DNA of 64,000 nt from Micromonospora alfalfae. GTDB lineage: Bacteria > Actinomycetota > Actinomycetes > Mycobacteriales > Micromonosporaceae. A model generated the notes under the pieces. It was not told where the DNA came from. It ran no database searches and saw only the letters and a list, made by a program, of their open reading frames with translations. This document shows positions 16,790-25,374 of this stretch, in pieces. Numbering within the stretch: the stretch's first letter is position 1; every line of letters begins with the position of its first letter. The position numbers and the translations under genes are program-made. The stretch spans positions 1 through 64,000 of the forward strand of contig NZ_JAKKFH010000045.1 in assembly GCF_022230925.1 (NCBI RefSeq). The letters are read 5' to 3'.

Positions 16790-16899
16790 TCGGATGATCA
16801 TGCCGGCGCTGTGCTACAGCGCGACTCGTGTCCGCGCTGTCCCGGACGATCGGCGGCGCGGCCGGCCGGGCTGAAATGGCGCGGGCGTGGCCGGTCGCA

Positions 16900-16905
16900 T
16901 ACGGT
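16900..16905 (+). promoter_or_regulatory. -10 box of the repeat-containing membrane protein gene
   Basis: TACGGT ends 7 nt before GTG 16913 and no ribosome-binding site intervenes, which favours that GTG over the one at 16904. Confidence 0.45.
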
Positions 16906-16912
16906 GCCTGAC

Positions 16913-17977
16913 GTGGACGGACGACGGAGTTTTCCGGAAGATCAGGAGCCGCGCTGGTACCCCGACGAGCGGGGTCGCGGTTACGGCGAGTCGGAGTGGC
17001 GTGGCGCGGGCGAAGCGCGGTACCGGGACGGTGAGATCCCCGAGCAGCGTGGCGCGGAAGACGGCCGCTCCGTCGAGGACACCGGAGTCGGCCGCCGCCG
17101 CGAGCCGGACTCGGGACGCTTCGGCGCCGTCGACGCGAGCCGCTTCGGTACGCCGGAGTCGGACTCGGGTCGTCTGAGCGCGGTGGACGTGGGCCGTTTC
17201 GGTGCGCCGGAGCCGGACTCCGGTCGCTTCGGCGTCCTGGACGATCAGACCGGTCGGTTCGGGGCGAGCGAGGCTGATTCGGGGCGTTTCGGCGCTGTCG
17301 ACCCGTTGGGTGCCGCCCGGCCGGAGGTGGACGGTTACCGGGCCACCCGATCGAGGCGGGCGGACCGGGACCCCTCGGAGACCTCTGGTGAGCTGCCCAG
17401 ACGCCGGGCCGCCCGCGAGACGACCACTGCGGGATCTCCGGTGACCAGCGCGGCACCTGACACCACCCGCGACAGCGCGGCGACAGAGTCGGCCGGCATG
17501 CTCGCTGACCAGGCTCGTCCCGCTCCGCTCGCCGGGTACCCGATCATCGAGCCCACCCGGGGTGGCGGCGACACGCCGCACCCGCTGGAGATGCCTACCG
17601 GCCCGATGCCCGGGATCGGCCCGCGCCCCGACCTGCCCACAGGTGAGCCGCCGGTGTATCCGCCGGCCGCCGACGGCGTCTATCGGACCCGCCGACCGGT
17701 GCTGGCCGTACTCTTCGCTCTGTTGGCGTTGGTCTTCGAGGTTCCCGCGTTGCGGGTGCTGCTGGCGGGCGTGACCGGCGACCCGGTGGACGCCGGGAAC
17801 GTGGTGGCGGGTATCGCCCTGGTCGCCGGACTGCCGATCTTCGCGACCGGGCTGTACGGGCTCCGAACCGGAGGTCTGGCGCTCGCCGACAACGGTCGGG
17901 GCTGGCTGCGCCCACCGACGGCCTACCTGACCGTCGGCCTGGTGCTCTTCGTGACCGCCGCGCTCGCCGCCGGCTGA
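16913..17977 (+). CDS. Membrane protein with GRFG repeats, function unknown
   Basis: I do not recognise a family. The 354-residue protein has a hydrophilic N-terminal region of about 250 residues with a degenerate repeat: DSGRFGAVDASRFG, DSGRLSAVDVGRFG, DSGRFGVLDDQTGRFG, DSGRFGAVD. The C-terminus has three hydrophobic segments (VLAVLFALLALVFEVPALRVLLAG; VVAGIALVAGLPIFATGLYG; AYLTVGLVLFVTAALAAG). The layout resembles actinobacterial proteins with a disordered cytoplasmic tail and a small membrane domain. A hairpin terminator follows. Confidence 0.75.
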   Translation: MDGRRSFPEDQEPRWYPDERGRGYGESEWRGAGEARYRDGEIPEQRGAEDGRSVEDTGVGRRREPDSGRFGAVDASRFGTPESDSGRLSAVDVGRFGAPEPDSGRFGVLDDQTGRFGASEADSGRFGAVDPLGAARPEVDGYRATRSRRADRDPSETSGELPRRRAARETTTAGSPVTSAAPDTTRDSAATESAGMLADQARPAPLAGYPIIEPTRGGGDTPHPLEMPTGPMPGIGPRPDLPTGEPPVYPPAADGVYRTRRPVLAVLFALLALVFEVPALRVLLAGVTGDPVDAGNVVAGIALVAGLPIFATGLYGLRTGGLALADNGRGWLRPPTAYLTVGLVLFVTAALAAG

Positions 17978-18030
17978 CCCGACCGGCCCGCCAGCGGCCG
18001 GGTGCGCGCTGATGATTCGGACAACAACCA

Positions 18031-18070
18031 GGAAATAGTGGCCTCCGGCGACGCGGAGGCCACTATTTCC
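18031..18070. terminator. Long perfect hairpin before rpsB
   Basis: GGAAATAGTGGCCTCCG and CGGAGGCCACTATTTCC form a perfect 17-bp stem with a 6-nt loop. Both flanks of the stem base are A/T-rich, so it can act in either direction. It lies 54 nt after the preceding stop and about 300 nt before rpsB. Confidence 0.75.
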
Positions 18071-18366
18071 ACGAACCAGCGCGATCTTCCCGACAACGCC
18101 CGCGAGCAAGCAACGCCCGCGAGCGAGCGGCGGAGCAGCACGCCACGCGCACCCCGGGGCGGCTGAACGGGTGAGGGGCGTACACTGGCCAACTGGCGAC
18201 CGCCTCGTGCGGTCGACCTCGCGCGCCCTCTTCACGAATCGTCGTGGAGCGACGGCCTCCCTGGTCCCGATCTTGATCGGGTCCACCATGGGTCGGCGAC
18301 CAGGCGCCAGGACGCCCGGCCACCGGCCGGGCGTGACAACCAGGGACCTTGAGGAGTACCCCAACC
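18071..18366 (+). promoter_or_regulatory. Leader region of rpsB-tsf
   Basis: This gap holds no gene. A -10-like TACACT at 18181-18186 is the best promoter candidate and would give an rpsB leader of about 175 nt. Long leaders before rpsB are often sites of S2 autoregulation, but I see no conserved fold that I can name. A short direct repeat (AACGCCCGCGAGC) occurs near 18098 and 18114. Confidence 0.35.
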
Positions 18367-19278
18367 ATGGCCGTCGTGACCATGCGTCAGCTGCTGGAGA
18401 GCGGTGTCCACTTCGGGCACCAGACCCGGCGCTGGAACCCGAAGATGAAGCGCTTCATCATGACCGAGCGCAACGGCATCTACATCATCGACCTGCGCCA
18501 GACCCTCGAGTACATCGAGAAGGCGTACGAGTTCGTGCGTGGGACCGTCGCCGAGGGTGGCAGCATCCTGTTCGTCGGCACCAAGAAGCAGGCCCAGGAG
18601 GCGATTGCCGAGCAGGCGACCCGGGTCGGCCAGCCGTACGTCAACCACCGCTGGCTCGGTGGCATGCTGACCAACTTCCAGACCGTTTACAAGCGGCTCC
18701 AGCGGATGAAGGAGCTGGAGGGCCTGGGTGACCTCAGCGGCACCGCCGCCGGTTACACCAAGAAGGAGACCCTGCAGCTCTCCCGCGAGAAGATCAAGCT
18801 GACCCGCACCCTCGGTGGCCTGCGGGACATGCAGAAGCTTCCCGCCGCGGTCTGGATCGTCGACACCAAGAAGGAGCACATCGCCGTCGACGAGGCCCGC
18901 AAGCTGGGCATCCCGGTGATCGCGGTGCTGGACACCAACTGTGACCCGGACGAGGTCGACTTCCCGATCCCGGGTAACGACGACGCGATCCGGTCGGCGG
19001 AGCTGCTGACCAAGGTCGTCGCCGCCGCCGTCGCGGATGGTCTGATCGCGCGTTCCGGCCGTCGCCGGGGCAACGACGAGAAGCCCGAGGGTGTCGCGAG
19101 CGACGAGCCGCTGACCGAGTGGGAGCGCGAGCTGCTTGAGCCGAAGAAGGCCGACGAGTCGGCCACTCCGGCCGCCCCGGCCGAGCAGCCCGCCGCTGCC
19201 GCCACCGAGCAGCCCGCCACCCCGGAGCAGCCGGCGCAGGCCGCCACCGAGCAGCCGGCGGCCGCGACCGCGGAGTGA
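18367..19278 (+). CDS. rpsB: 30S ribosomal protein S2 with Ala/Glu/Pro-rich tail
   Basis: S2 binds the small subunit late in assembly and helps recruit S1 or mRNA. Canonical S2 signatures are present (MRQLLESGVHFGHQTRRWNP, then HRWLGGMLTNFQT, then PVIAVLDTNCDPDEVDFPIPGNDDA). The length is 303 residues against about 230-270 in most bacteria; the extra C-terminal part is a low-complexity run of TEQPAA-like repeats. The ATG at 18367 has GAGGAG about 10 nt upstream. The gene precedes tsf as in nearly all bacteria. Confidence 0.97.
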   Translation: MAVVTMRQLLESGVHFGHQTRRWNPKMKRFIMTERNGIYIIDLRQTLEYIEKAYEFVRGTVAEGGSILFVGTKKQAQEAIAEQATRVGQPYVNHRWLGGMLTNFQTVYKRLQRMKELEGLGDLSGTAAGYTKKETLQLSREKIKLTRTLGGLRDMQKLPAAVWIVDTKKEHIAVDEARKLGIPVIAVLDTNCDPDEVDFPIPGNDDAIRSAELLTKVVAAAVADGLIARSGRRRGNDEKPEGVASDEPLTEWERELLEPKKADESATPAAPAEQPAAAATEQPATPEQPAQAATEQPAAATAE

Positions 19279-19283
19279 TCGCA

Positions 19284-19330
19284 CCGTCGCTGCCCTGCCG
19301 TCCGTTTTCGCGAACGGCGGGCAGCGACGG
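19284..19330 (+). terminator. Strong stem-loop between rpsB and tsf
   Basis: CCGTCGCTGCC pairs with GGCAGCGACGG (11 bp), and an inner stem (GCCGT..CGTT with AACGGC) extends it. It starts 6 nt after the rpsB stop. It may be an attenuator that sets the S2 to EF-Ts ratio or an RNA-processing site. Confidence 0.6.
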
Positions 19331-19412
19331 TACGCCGGGCACGATTCGCCCGGATCCGGGTAACCGGCACCTCTGACCATCCACACGCCGTCTCAACACC
19401 GAAGAGAGAGCC

Positions 19413-20240
19413 ATGTCCCAAATCACCGCCGCGGACGTCAAGAAGCTCCGCGACCTCACCGGCGCCGGCATGATGGACAGCAAGAAGGCGCTGACCGAGG
19501 CCGAGGGCGACTTCGACAAGGCCGTCGAGATCCTGCGCGTCAAGGGCGCCAAGGACGTCGGCAAGCGGGCCGGCCGTACGGCCGCGAACGGCCTGGTCGC
19601 CCACTCCGGCAAGGCGCTGCTCGAGCTCAACTGCGAGACCGACTTCGTCGCCAAGACCGAGTCGTTCATCGCGCTGGGCCAGCAGCTGGTCGAGCACGGT
19701 GAGCGCGCTGGCGTGAACTCCGCCGAGGAGCTGCTCGCCACCGAGCTCGACGGCAAGGTCGTCGCGGACCTGATCCAGGAGCAGTCCGCCAAGATCGGCG
19801 AGAAGCTGGTCCTCAACCGGTTCGCCCGGGTCGAGGGCACCACCGCCGTCTACCTGCACCGCAAGGCCCAGGACCTGCCGCCGGCGGTTGGTGTGCTGGT
19901 GTCGTACACCGGCAAGACCGACGAGGCCGGCGACGCCGACGCCCGTGGTGTGGCAATGCAGATCGCCGCGATGCGGCCGAAGTACCTCACCCGGGACGAG
20001 GTTCCGGCTGAGGTCGTCGAGTCCGAGCGGCGCATCGCCGAGCAGACCGCCCGCGAGGAGAACAAGCCCGAGGCGGCTCTGCCGAAGATCATCGAGGGTC
20101 GGGTCAACTCCTTCTTCAAGGACTTCGTCCTGATCGAGCAGTCGTCCGTCTCTGACAACAAGAAGTCGGTGAAGCAGCTGCTGGCCGAGGCCGGCATCGA
20201 GGTCACCCGCTTCGTGCGGTTCGAGGTCGGCCAGGCCTGA
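19413..20240 (+). CDS. tsf: Elongation factor Ts
   Basis: EF-Ts exchanges GDP for GTP on EF-Tu. The 275-residue protein opens with the UBA-like domain (ITAADVKKLRDLTGAGMMD, then ALTEAEGDFDKAVEILR) and contains the core signature ELNCETDFVAKTESF. The length matches actinobacterial EF-Ts. GAAGAGAGAG precedes the ATG. A long hairpin lies 40 nt downstream. Confidence 0.97.
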   Translation: MSQITAADVKKLRDLTGAGMMDSKKALTEAEGDFDKAVEILRVKGAKDVGKRAGRTAANGLVAHSGKALLELNCETDFVAKTESFIALGQQLVEHGERAGVNSAEELLATELDGKVVADLIQEQSAKIGEKLVLNRFARVEGTTAVYLHRKAQDLPPAVGVLVSYTGKTDEAGDADARGVAMQIAAMRPKYLTRDEVPAEVVESERRIAEQTAREENKPEAALPKIIEGRVNSFFKDFVLIEQSSVSDNKKSVKQLLAEAGIEVTRFVRFEVGQA

Positions 20241-20283
20241 GCCGCCACCGGGCGCCACGCGCGCCCGTGGGCAGAAGACGTCA

Positions 20284-20329
20284 ACGAGGAGGCCGCCGGT
20301 GTACGTGACAGGCACCGCGGCCTCCTCGT
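20284..20329 (+). terminator. Terminator-like hairpin after tsf
   Basis: ACGAGGAGGCCG pairs perfectly with CGGCCTCCTCGT (12 bp), with further pairing of CGGTG and CACCG inside. There is no T-tract. It separates tsf from pyrH by structure. Confidence 0.65.
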
Positions 20330-20401
20330 CACATAGGGTCGGCAGCGGCAGGTTCGCGGTACGCGCCGCACGGGGCGTGCGCGTGGGGAAGGGCGGGGCG
20401 G

Positions 20402-21169
20402 ATGACGCAGGTTGTGAGTGACCGGACGCTGGAGCTGGACGATCCGACGGCACCGCCGCCGGGGCGTGCCCGCCGGGTGGTGCTGAAGCTCTCCGGTGAG
20501 GTCTTCGGTGGCGGCGCGATCGGCGTCGACCCGGACGTCGTCCAGGCCATCGCCCGGCAGATCGCCACAGTGGTCCGCCGCGGCGTGCAGGTCTCCGTGG
20601 TGGTCGGCGGAGGCAACTTCTTCCGCGGCGCGGAGCTGCAGAAGCGCGGGATGGACCGGGCCCGCGCCGACTACATGGGCATGCTCGGCACCGTGATGAA
20701 CTGCCTCGCGCTCCAGGACTTCCTGGAGAAGGAGGGCATCGAGACCCGGGTGCAGAGCGCCATCACGATGGCCCAGGTCGCCGAGCCGTACATCCCGCTG
20801 CGGGCCATCCGGCACCTGGAGAAGGGCCGCGTGGTCATCTTCGGCGCCGGCGCCGGAATGCCGTACTTCTCCACTGACACGGTGGCCGCCCAGCGGGCGC
20901 TGGAGATCCGGGCCGACGTGGTGCTGATGAGCAAGAACGGCGTGGACGGCGTCTACACCGCCGACCCGCGGATCGACCCCACCGCCAGCAAGCTCGACTC
21001 GATCACCTTCTCCGAGGCGCTGCGCCGCAACCTGCGGGTGGCCGACGCTGCGGCGTTCAGCCTCTGCATGGAGAACGGCCTGCCGATGCTGGTCTTTGGC
21101 GCGCAGGGTGAGGACACCATCATCCGCGCTGTGGGTGGCGACAAGATCGGCACCCTGATCACCGCCTGA
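20402..21169 (+). CDS. pyrH: Uridylate kinase
   Basis: UMP kinase phosphorylates UMP to UDP with ATP in pyrimidine synthesis. The 255-residue protein belongs to the amino-acid-kinase fold: VVLKLSGEVFGGG for ATP binding, VSVVVGGGNFFRG, then FGAGAGMPYFSTDTVAAQRA for UMP, and VLMSKNGVDGVY. A hydrophilic N-terminal extension of about 25 residues precedes the core, as in many actinobacteria. GGGCGG precedes the ATG. It is part of the usual tsf-pyrH-frr order. Confidence 0.97.
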   Translation: MTQVVSDRTLELDDPTAPPPGRARRVVLKLSGEVFGGGAIGVDPDVVQAIARQIATVVRRGVQVSVVVGGGNFFRGAELQKRGMDRARADYMGMLGTVMNCLALQDFLEKEGIETRVQSAITMAQVAEPYIPLRAIRHLEKGRVVIFGAGAGMPYFSTDTVAAQRALEIRADVVLMSKNGVDGVYTADPRIDPTASKLDSITFSEALRRNLRVADAAAFSLCMENGLPMLVFGAQGEDTIIRAVGGDKIGTLITA

Positions 21170-21252
21170 GTCCCGCCGACCGGCGACGACGACAGCGGTC
21201 TGACGACTTTCAGCAGAGCCCACCACGAGCACAGAAGGAGGCGAGGAGACCG

Positions 21253-21810
21253 GTGATCGACGACACCCTCCTCGAGGCCGAGGAGAAGATGGAGCGTGCG
21301 GTTGAGCACGCCAAGGAGGAGTTCGGCGCCATCCGTACCGGTCGCGCCAACGCCGCCATGTTCTCCAAGGTCATCATCGACTACTACGGCACGCCCACGC
21401 CGCTGACGCAGATGGCGTCCATCGCGGTTCCCGAGCCGCGGATGGCCATCATCAAGCCGTACGACAACTCGCAGATCAACGCGATGGAGAAGGCGATCCG
21501 CGACTCGGACCTCGGGGTCAACCCGAACAACGAGGGCAACCAGCTGCGCATCCTGCTCCCGCAGATGACCGAGGAACGCCGCCGCGACATGATCAAGGTG
21601 GCTCGGCACAAGGGCGAGGAGGCCAAGGTGGCGATCCGCAACGTCCGCCGCCGTGGCAAGGAGGAGCTGGACCGGATCGTCAAGGACGGCGAGGCCGGCG
21701 AGGACGACGGTCGCCGCGCCGAGAAGGAACTCGACGACCTGACCCAGCGGTACGTGGCCAGCATCGACGACCTGGTGAAGCACAAGGAAACCGAGCTGCT
21801 CGAGGTGTGA
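21253..21810 (+). CDS. frr: Ribosome recycling factor
   Basis: RRF splits post-termination ribosomes with EF-G. The 185-residue product shows the whole family sequence (MERAVEHAKEEFGAIRTGRA, then YYGTPTPLTQMASIAVPEPR, then RRDMIKVARHKGEEAKVAIR). It starts with GTG behind a strong AAGGAGGCGAGGAG. It follows pyrH by 83 nt and is closed by a hairpin terminator. Confidence 0.97.
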   Translation: MIDDTLLEAEEKMERAVEHAKEEFGAIRTGRANAAMFSKVIIDYYGTPTPLTQMASIAVPEPRMAIIKPYDNSQINAMEKAIRDSDLGVNPNNEGNQLRILLPQMTEERRRDMIKVARHKGEEAKVAIRNVRRRGKEELDRIVKDGEAGEDDGRRAEKELDDLTQRYVASIDDLVKHKETELLEV

Positions 21811-21820
21811 CCCATGCTCC

Positions 21821-21852
21821 GAGGCCCGTTCCCGACGTCGGGAACGGGCCTC
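21821..21852. terminator. Bidirectional terminator between frr and a minus-strand gene
   Basis: GAGGCCCGTTCCCGAC pairs with GTCGGGAACGGGCCTC: a perfect 16-bp palindromic stem with no unpaired loop bases. It is followed by GTTCC. It lies between the convergent frr and the small secreted protein gene. Confidence 0.8.
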
Positions 21853-21862
21853 GTTCCATAGG

Positions 21863-22306
21863 TCAGCAGGGGATCCAGACGGCCCTGGTGCTTTCGGCGA
21901 ACTGCTCGCCGGTGTCCGAGCCGCGCAGTGAGAAGTGGGCGGTGGCCCGGCCGGGGTGCAGCGCCGGAGCGATCCGGGCGAACGCCATCCCGAGTTCGAC
22001 GGTGCCGCCGTCGCAGAGGATCTCGCCGGCGCCGTGGCCCCCGGTGGCCCAGAGGGTCGGCAGGCCGTCCTGCACCAGCGAGGCCGACATGAGGACGATG
22101 CCGGCCGGGCAGTTCCGGGCGGTGGCGGTGACCGCTGCCGCCGGGTACGTCACTCCCGGCTCGCCGACGGGCGGCTCGAACGGGTACAGCTCGCTGGTGT
22201 GGCGGTCGATGGTGATCCTGGTCAGTGCCGTGGTGGCGGCGGCCGGTGACCCTGCTCCCAGGACCATGGCGGCCACCGTCAGCACCGCGAGACCGAACTT
22301 GTACAT
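21863..22306 (-). CDS. Small secreted protein, function unknown
   Basis: A 147-residue protein with a Sec signal peptide (MYKFGLAVLTVAAMVLGAGSP, likely cleaved after AAA) and a beta-rich mature part of about 120 residues. Three Cys are in the mature region (RNCPAG, ILCDGG, and the C-terminal WIPC). I do not recognise a family. The ATG at 22306 has GGAAGGG about 8 nt upstream; the frame extends further upstream without support. It converges on frr and shares its terminator. Confidence 0.8.
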   Translation of the reverse strand: MYKFGLAVLTVAAMVLGAGSPAAATTALTRITIDRHTSELYPFEPPVGEPGVTYPAAAVTATARNCPAGIVLMSASLVQDGLPTLWATGGHGAGEILCDGGTVELGMAFARIAPALHPGRATAHFSLRGSDTGEQFAESTRAVWIPC

Positions 22307-22695
22307 GTGAGTGCCCTTCCCCCGTTCCGAGCGCGGGCTGGCGCCGGCGCGGCACCAGCGGACCACGCCGGGCGGGTGCGCTCAGTACTCGATCGCGCAC
22401 ACGACGAGTCGGATCGACGGCTGCGGATCGCCTGCGGTCTGCCGTACCGGATGGGTGTGCGCCGCTGGCCGGCGGGCCGGCGGGCCGGCGGCGCCGGGTG
22501 GCGTCCGTGGGCGTGCCTCGTCCGCCGTGCCGATCCGGCGTGTGCAGTAGGCTCGGCAGGATTCCCGGCCACCGGGTGGTGAACACCGGGGATCGACCGA
22601 CCGTCGGGGCGGTCAATCGGAGGAACATCGCACGTGTAGGGGATGCTTGTGGTCTTGCGTCATGTGGTGGTTCTCGTGCCGCTTCGCGGTGCGTG
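22307..22695 (+). promoter_or_regulatory. Gap upstream of cdsA
   Basis: No gene is supported in this 389-bp gap between divergent genes. TAGGCT at 22548-22553 is a -10-like site that could serve cdsA with a leader of about 135 nt. The rest is GC-rich sequence with short GCCGGCGGGCC repeats. Confidence 0.3.
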
Positions 22696-24081
22696 ATGTC
22701 CCACCCCGACCCCTACGGCAGCGAGCCTCGCGGCTGGGACCGGCCGGAGCGCCCGGTGGCGCTGCCCTGGCCGGACCAGGAGCTGGAGGCCGGCCAGTGG
22801 AGCCGCCGTCCGGCCGCCGGCCCTGAGCTGTACGCCGACCCGCACGCCCGGCCGTACGCCGACCCGCACCCTGCGGACCCGTACGACGAGCGTGGCCGCC
22901 CGGTCCGCCCGGATGACCGCTTCGACGACCGTGACCGGCGCGTCGACGACCGCAACCAGCCCGACCGGTACGACGACCGGGGTCGCGGTGACCGGTACGG
23001 CGACCGGGCGTCCACCGGTCCGGAGGGTGCCCCGCCCCGCGGCGGTGTCCCGCGTTTCGACGAGCCTGGCGGGTACGGCGGCCCGGGACCGTTCGACGGG
23101 CCGGTCCGCCCTGACGACACCGATTATCCGACCGCGCAGCTGGCGCCCATCGGGGCCGAGATCGGGCCGGAGCTGGAGCCGACGGCGGAGCCGACCACCG
23201 GTCGACGGTCGAAGGGGCGACGTCGGGCCAGCCTCGACCGACCGGCCACCCAGCAGGTGGGCACCGGGCGGGCCGGACGCAACCTTCCCGCGGCGATCGG
23301 GGTCGGGCTCGGCCTCGGCGCGTTGATCGTGGTGCCGCTGGTCTTCTATCCGTTGGCGTTCCTGCCGGTGATCGCCGCCGCGGTCGCCATCGGCATCTGG
23401 GAGATGGCCCGCGCGGTACGCCGCAGCGGTGCGCACCCGCCGCTGGTGCCACTGATCGCCGGCGGCGTGTTGACAGTGGGTCTGGCCTGGTACGCCGGCC
23501 CGGACGCGCTCAGCCTGGGGCTGCTGGTCACAGTGCTGGGCACCATGATCTGGCGGTTGGGTGACGGGCCGGCCGGCTTCCAGCGGGATCTCACCGCGGC
23601 CACCCTGATCGCCGTCTACGTGCCGTTCCTCGCCGGCTTTGCGGCGTTGCTGGCGGCGGCCCCCGGCGATGGGCGCCTGCGCATCCTGGCCACGCTGATC
23701 GGGGTGGTCCTCTCCGACACCGGTGGGTACGCGGCCGGGGTCTCCTTCGGCCGTCACCCGATGGCCCCGTCGATCAGCCCGAAGAAGTCCTGGGAGGGCT
23801 TCGCCGGCTCGGTCACCGCGGCGGCCCTGGGTGGGGCGTTGCTGCTGTGGCTGATGTTCGAGGTGGCCCCCTGGTGGGGTGCGCTGTTCGGGGTGGCCGT
23901 CTCCTGCGCGGCGGTCCTCGGCGACCTGGCCGAGTCGATGATCAAGCGGGATCTCGGCGTGAAGGACATGAGCAACCTGTTGCCCGGCCACGGCGGTCTG
24001 ATGGACCGACTGGACTCGATCCTGTTCGCTGTGCCGACGGCCTACCTGCTGTTGGCGGTCTTCGTGCCGGTGGTGGGCTGA
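22696..24081 (+). CDS. cdsA: Phosphatidate cytidylyltransferase with long disordered N-terminus
   Basis: CdsA makes CDP-diacylglycerol from phosphatidate and CTP for phospholipid synthesis. The C-terminal 260 residues hold multiple membrane helices and the CDS signature: SPKKSWEGFAG, then SMIKRDLGVKDMSNLLPGHG with GLMDRLDSI. The first 200 residues are hydrophilic, rich in Asp, Arg and Pro (DDRFDDRDRRVDDRN), and probably disordered and cytoplasmic. Total length is 461 residues against about 270-300 for the catalytic part. The start could be the GTG at 22693. It lies between frr and rlmN, the conserved order. Confidence 0.93.
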   Translation: MSHPDPYGSEPRGWDRPERPVALPWPDQELEAGQWSRRPAAGPELYADPHARPYADPHPADPYDERGRPVRPDDRFDDRDRRVDDRNQPDRYDDRGRGDRYGDRASTGPEGAPPRGGVPRFDEPGGYGGPGPFDGPVRPDDTDYPTAQLAPIGAEIGPELEPTAEPTTGRRSKGRRRASLDRPATQQVGTGRAGRNLPAAIGVGLGLGALIVVPLVFYPLAFLPVIAAAVAIGIWEMARAVRRSGAHPPLVPLIAGGVLTVGLAWYAGPDALSLGLLVTVLGTMIWRLGDGPAGFQRDLTAATLIAVYVPFLAGFAALLAAAPGDGRLRILATLIGVVLSDTGGYAAGVSFGRHPMAPSISPKKSWEGFAGSVTAAALGGALLLWLMFEVAPWWGALFGVAVSCAAVLGDLAESMIKRDLGVKDMSNLLPGHGGLMDRLDSILFAVPTAYLLLAVFVPVVG

Positions 24082-24185
24082 GGTATGAATCACGGCGACC
24101 TGGTCATCCGGCTGTGGTGGTCGCGGCCCGTTCGACACCTCCGGAGCGGCAGCCGCCGCCGACGGCGTGACACACTGGACCAGCC

Positions 24186-25343
24186 ATGACGAGCCTGCCC
24201 TTGATCCCCGCCATCTCGGTCGCCCCCGCTGCGCGCCGGGCCTCCATGCCCCCTCAGCACCTCGCTGACCTGGACCTGGCCGGCCGCCAGGCGTTGGTCA
24301 CCGGGTTGGGGGAGCCGGCCTTCCGCGCCAAGCAGGTCTCCAACCACTACTTCGGGCGGTTGGTCCGCGACCCGCAGGCGATGACCGATCTGCCAGCGGC
24401 GACCCGGGAGCGGCTGGCCGACCAGTTGCTGCCGACGTTGCTCAACCCGGTGCGCGAGCTGGCCTGCGATGACGGCGCGACCCGCAAGGCGCTCTGGCGG
24501 CTGCACGACGGCGCGCTGGTGGAGAGCGTGCTGATGGGTTATCCGGACCGGGTGACCGTCTGCATCTCCAGCCAGGCGGGTTGCGGCATGGCCTGTCCGT
24601 TCTGCGCGACCGGCCAGGCCGGGTTGACCCGCAACCTGTCGACGGCGGAGATCGTCGACCAGGCGGTGTACATGGCCGGGGTGGCGGCCTCCGGCGTGGT
24701 CGCCGGTTCCCCGCCGAGGCTGTCGCGCGTCGTCTTCATGGGCATGGGCGAGCCGCTGGCCAACTACAACCGGGTGATCGCGGCGATCCGTCGGCTGGTC
24801 AGCCCGGCACCGGAGGGGCTCGGTCTGTCCCAGCGGCACATCACCGTTTCCACTGTCGGCCTGGTTCCGGCTATCCACCGACTGGCCAGCGAAGACCTCT
24901 CAGTGACCCTTGCGTTGTCGTTGCACGCGCCCGATGATGATCTGCGCGACGAACTCGTGCCGGTAAACCAGCGCTGGAAGGTAGCCGAGGTGCTGGACGC
25001 AGCGTGGGACTACGCCGCCCGGACGGGCCGCCGCGTGTCGATCGAGTACGCGATGATCAAGGACGTGAACGACCAGCCGTGGCGAGCCGACCTGCTCGGG
25101 CGGCTGCTGGCCGGCAAATTGGCCCACGTGAACCTCATCCCGCTCAATCCGACGCCGGGCAGCCGCTGGGACGCGAGCCCGAAGCCGGTCGAGCGGGAGT
25201 TCGTCCGGCGGTTGCGCGACGCCGGGGTGTCCACCACAGTTCGGGACACCCGAGGTCGCGAGATCGACGGCGCGTGTGGCCAGCTTGCCGCCGCCGAAGA
25301 CAACGACACCAACACCGACCGCGCCGGAGAGGCACCGGCGTGA
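24186..25343 (+). CDS. rlmN: Dual-specificity RNA methyltransferase RlmN
   Basis: RlmN is a radical-SAM enzyme that methylates C2 of A2503 in 23S rRNA and A37 in some tRNAs. The [4Fe-4S] motif is CGMACPFCATGQAG (C-x3-C-x2-C). Other family sequences are VVFMGMGEPLANY, TVSTVGLVPAI, LALSLHAPDD and PLNPTPG; a conserved Cys in GACGQL near the C-terminus matches the mechanistic cysteine. The length, 385, is normal. ATG 24186 follows CACACT by 9 nt, so a leaderless start is possible. Confidence 0.96.
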   Translation: MTSLPLIPAISVAPAARRASMPPQHLADLDLAGRQALVTGLGEPAFRAKQVSNHYFGRLVRDPQAMTDLPAATRERLADQLLPTLLNPVRELACDDGATRKALWRLHDGALVESVLMGYPDRVTVCISSQAGCGMACPFCATGQAGLTRNLSTAEIVDQAVYMAGVAASGVVAGSPPRLSRVVFMGMGEPLANYNRVIAAIRRLVSPAPEGLGLSQRHITVSTVGLVPAIHRLASEDLSVTLALSLHAPDDDLRDELVPVNQRWKVAEVLDAAWDYAARTGRRVSIEYAMIKDVNDQPWRADLLGRLLAGKLAHVNLIPLNPTPGSRWDASPKPVEREFVRRLRDAGVSTTVRDTRGREIDGACGQLAAAEDNDTNTDRAGEAPA

Positions 25344-25374
25344 CCGGGCGTGGCGAACGAGACCAGGAGACATA

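Noticed and set aside
18753..20453. 566-residue minus frame over rpsB-tsf
   Set aside because: It covers two ribosomal-type genes that are certain; no recognisable domain.
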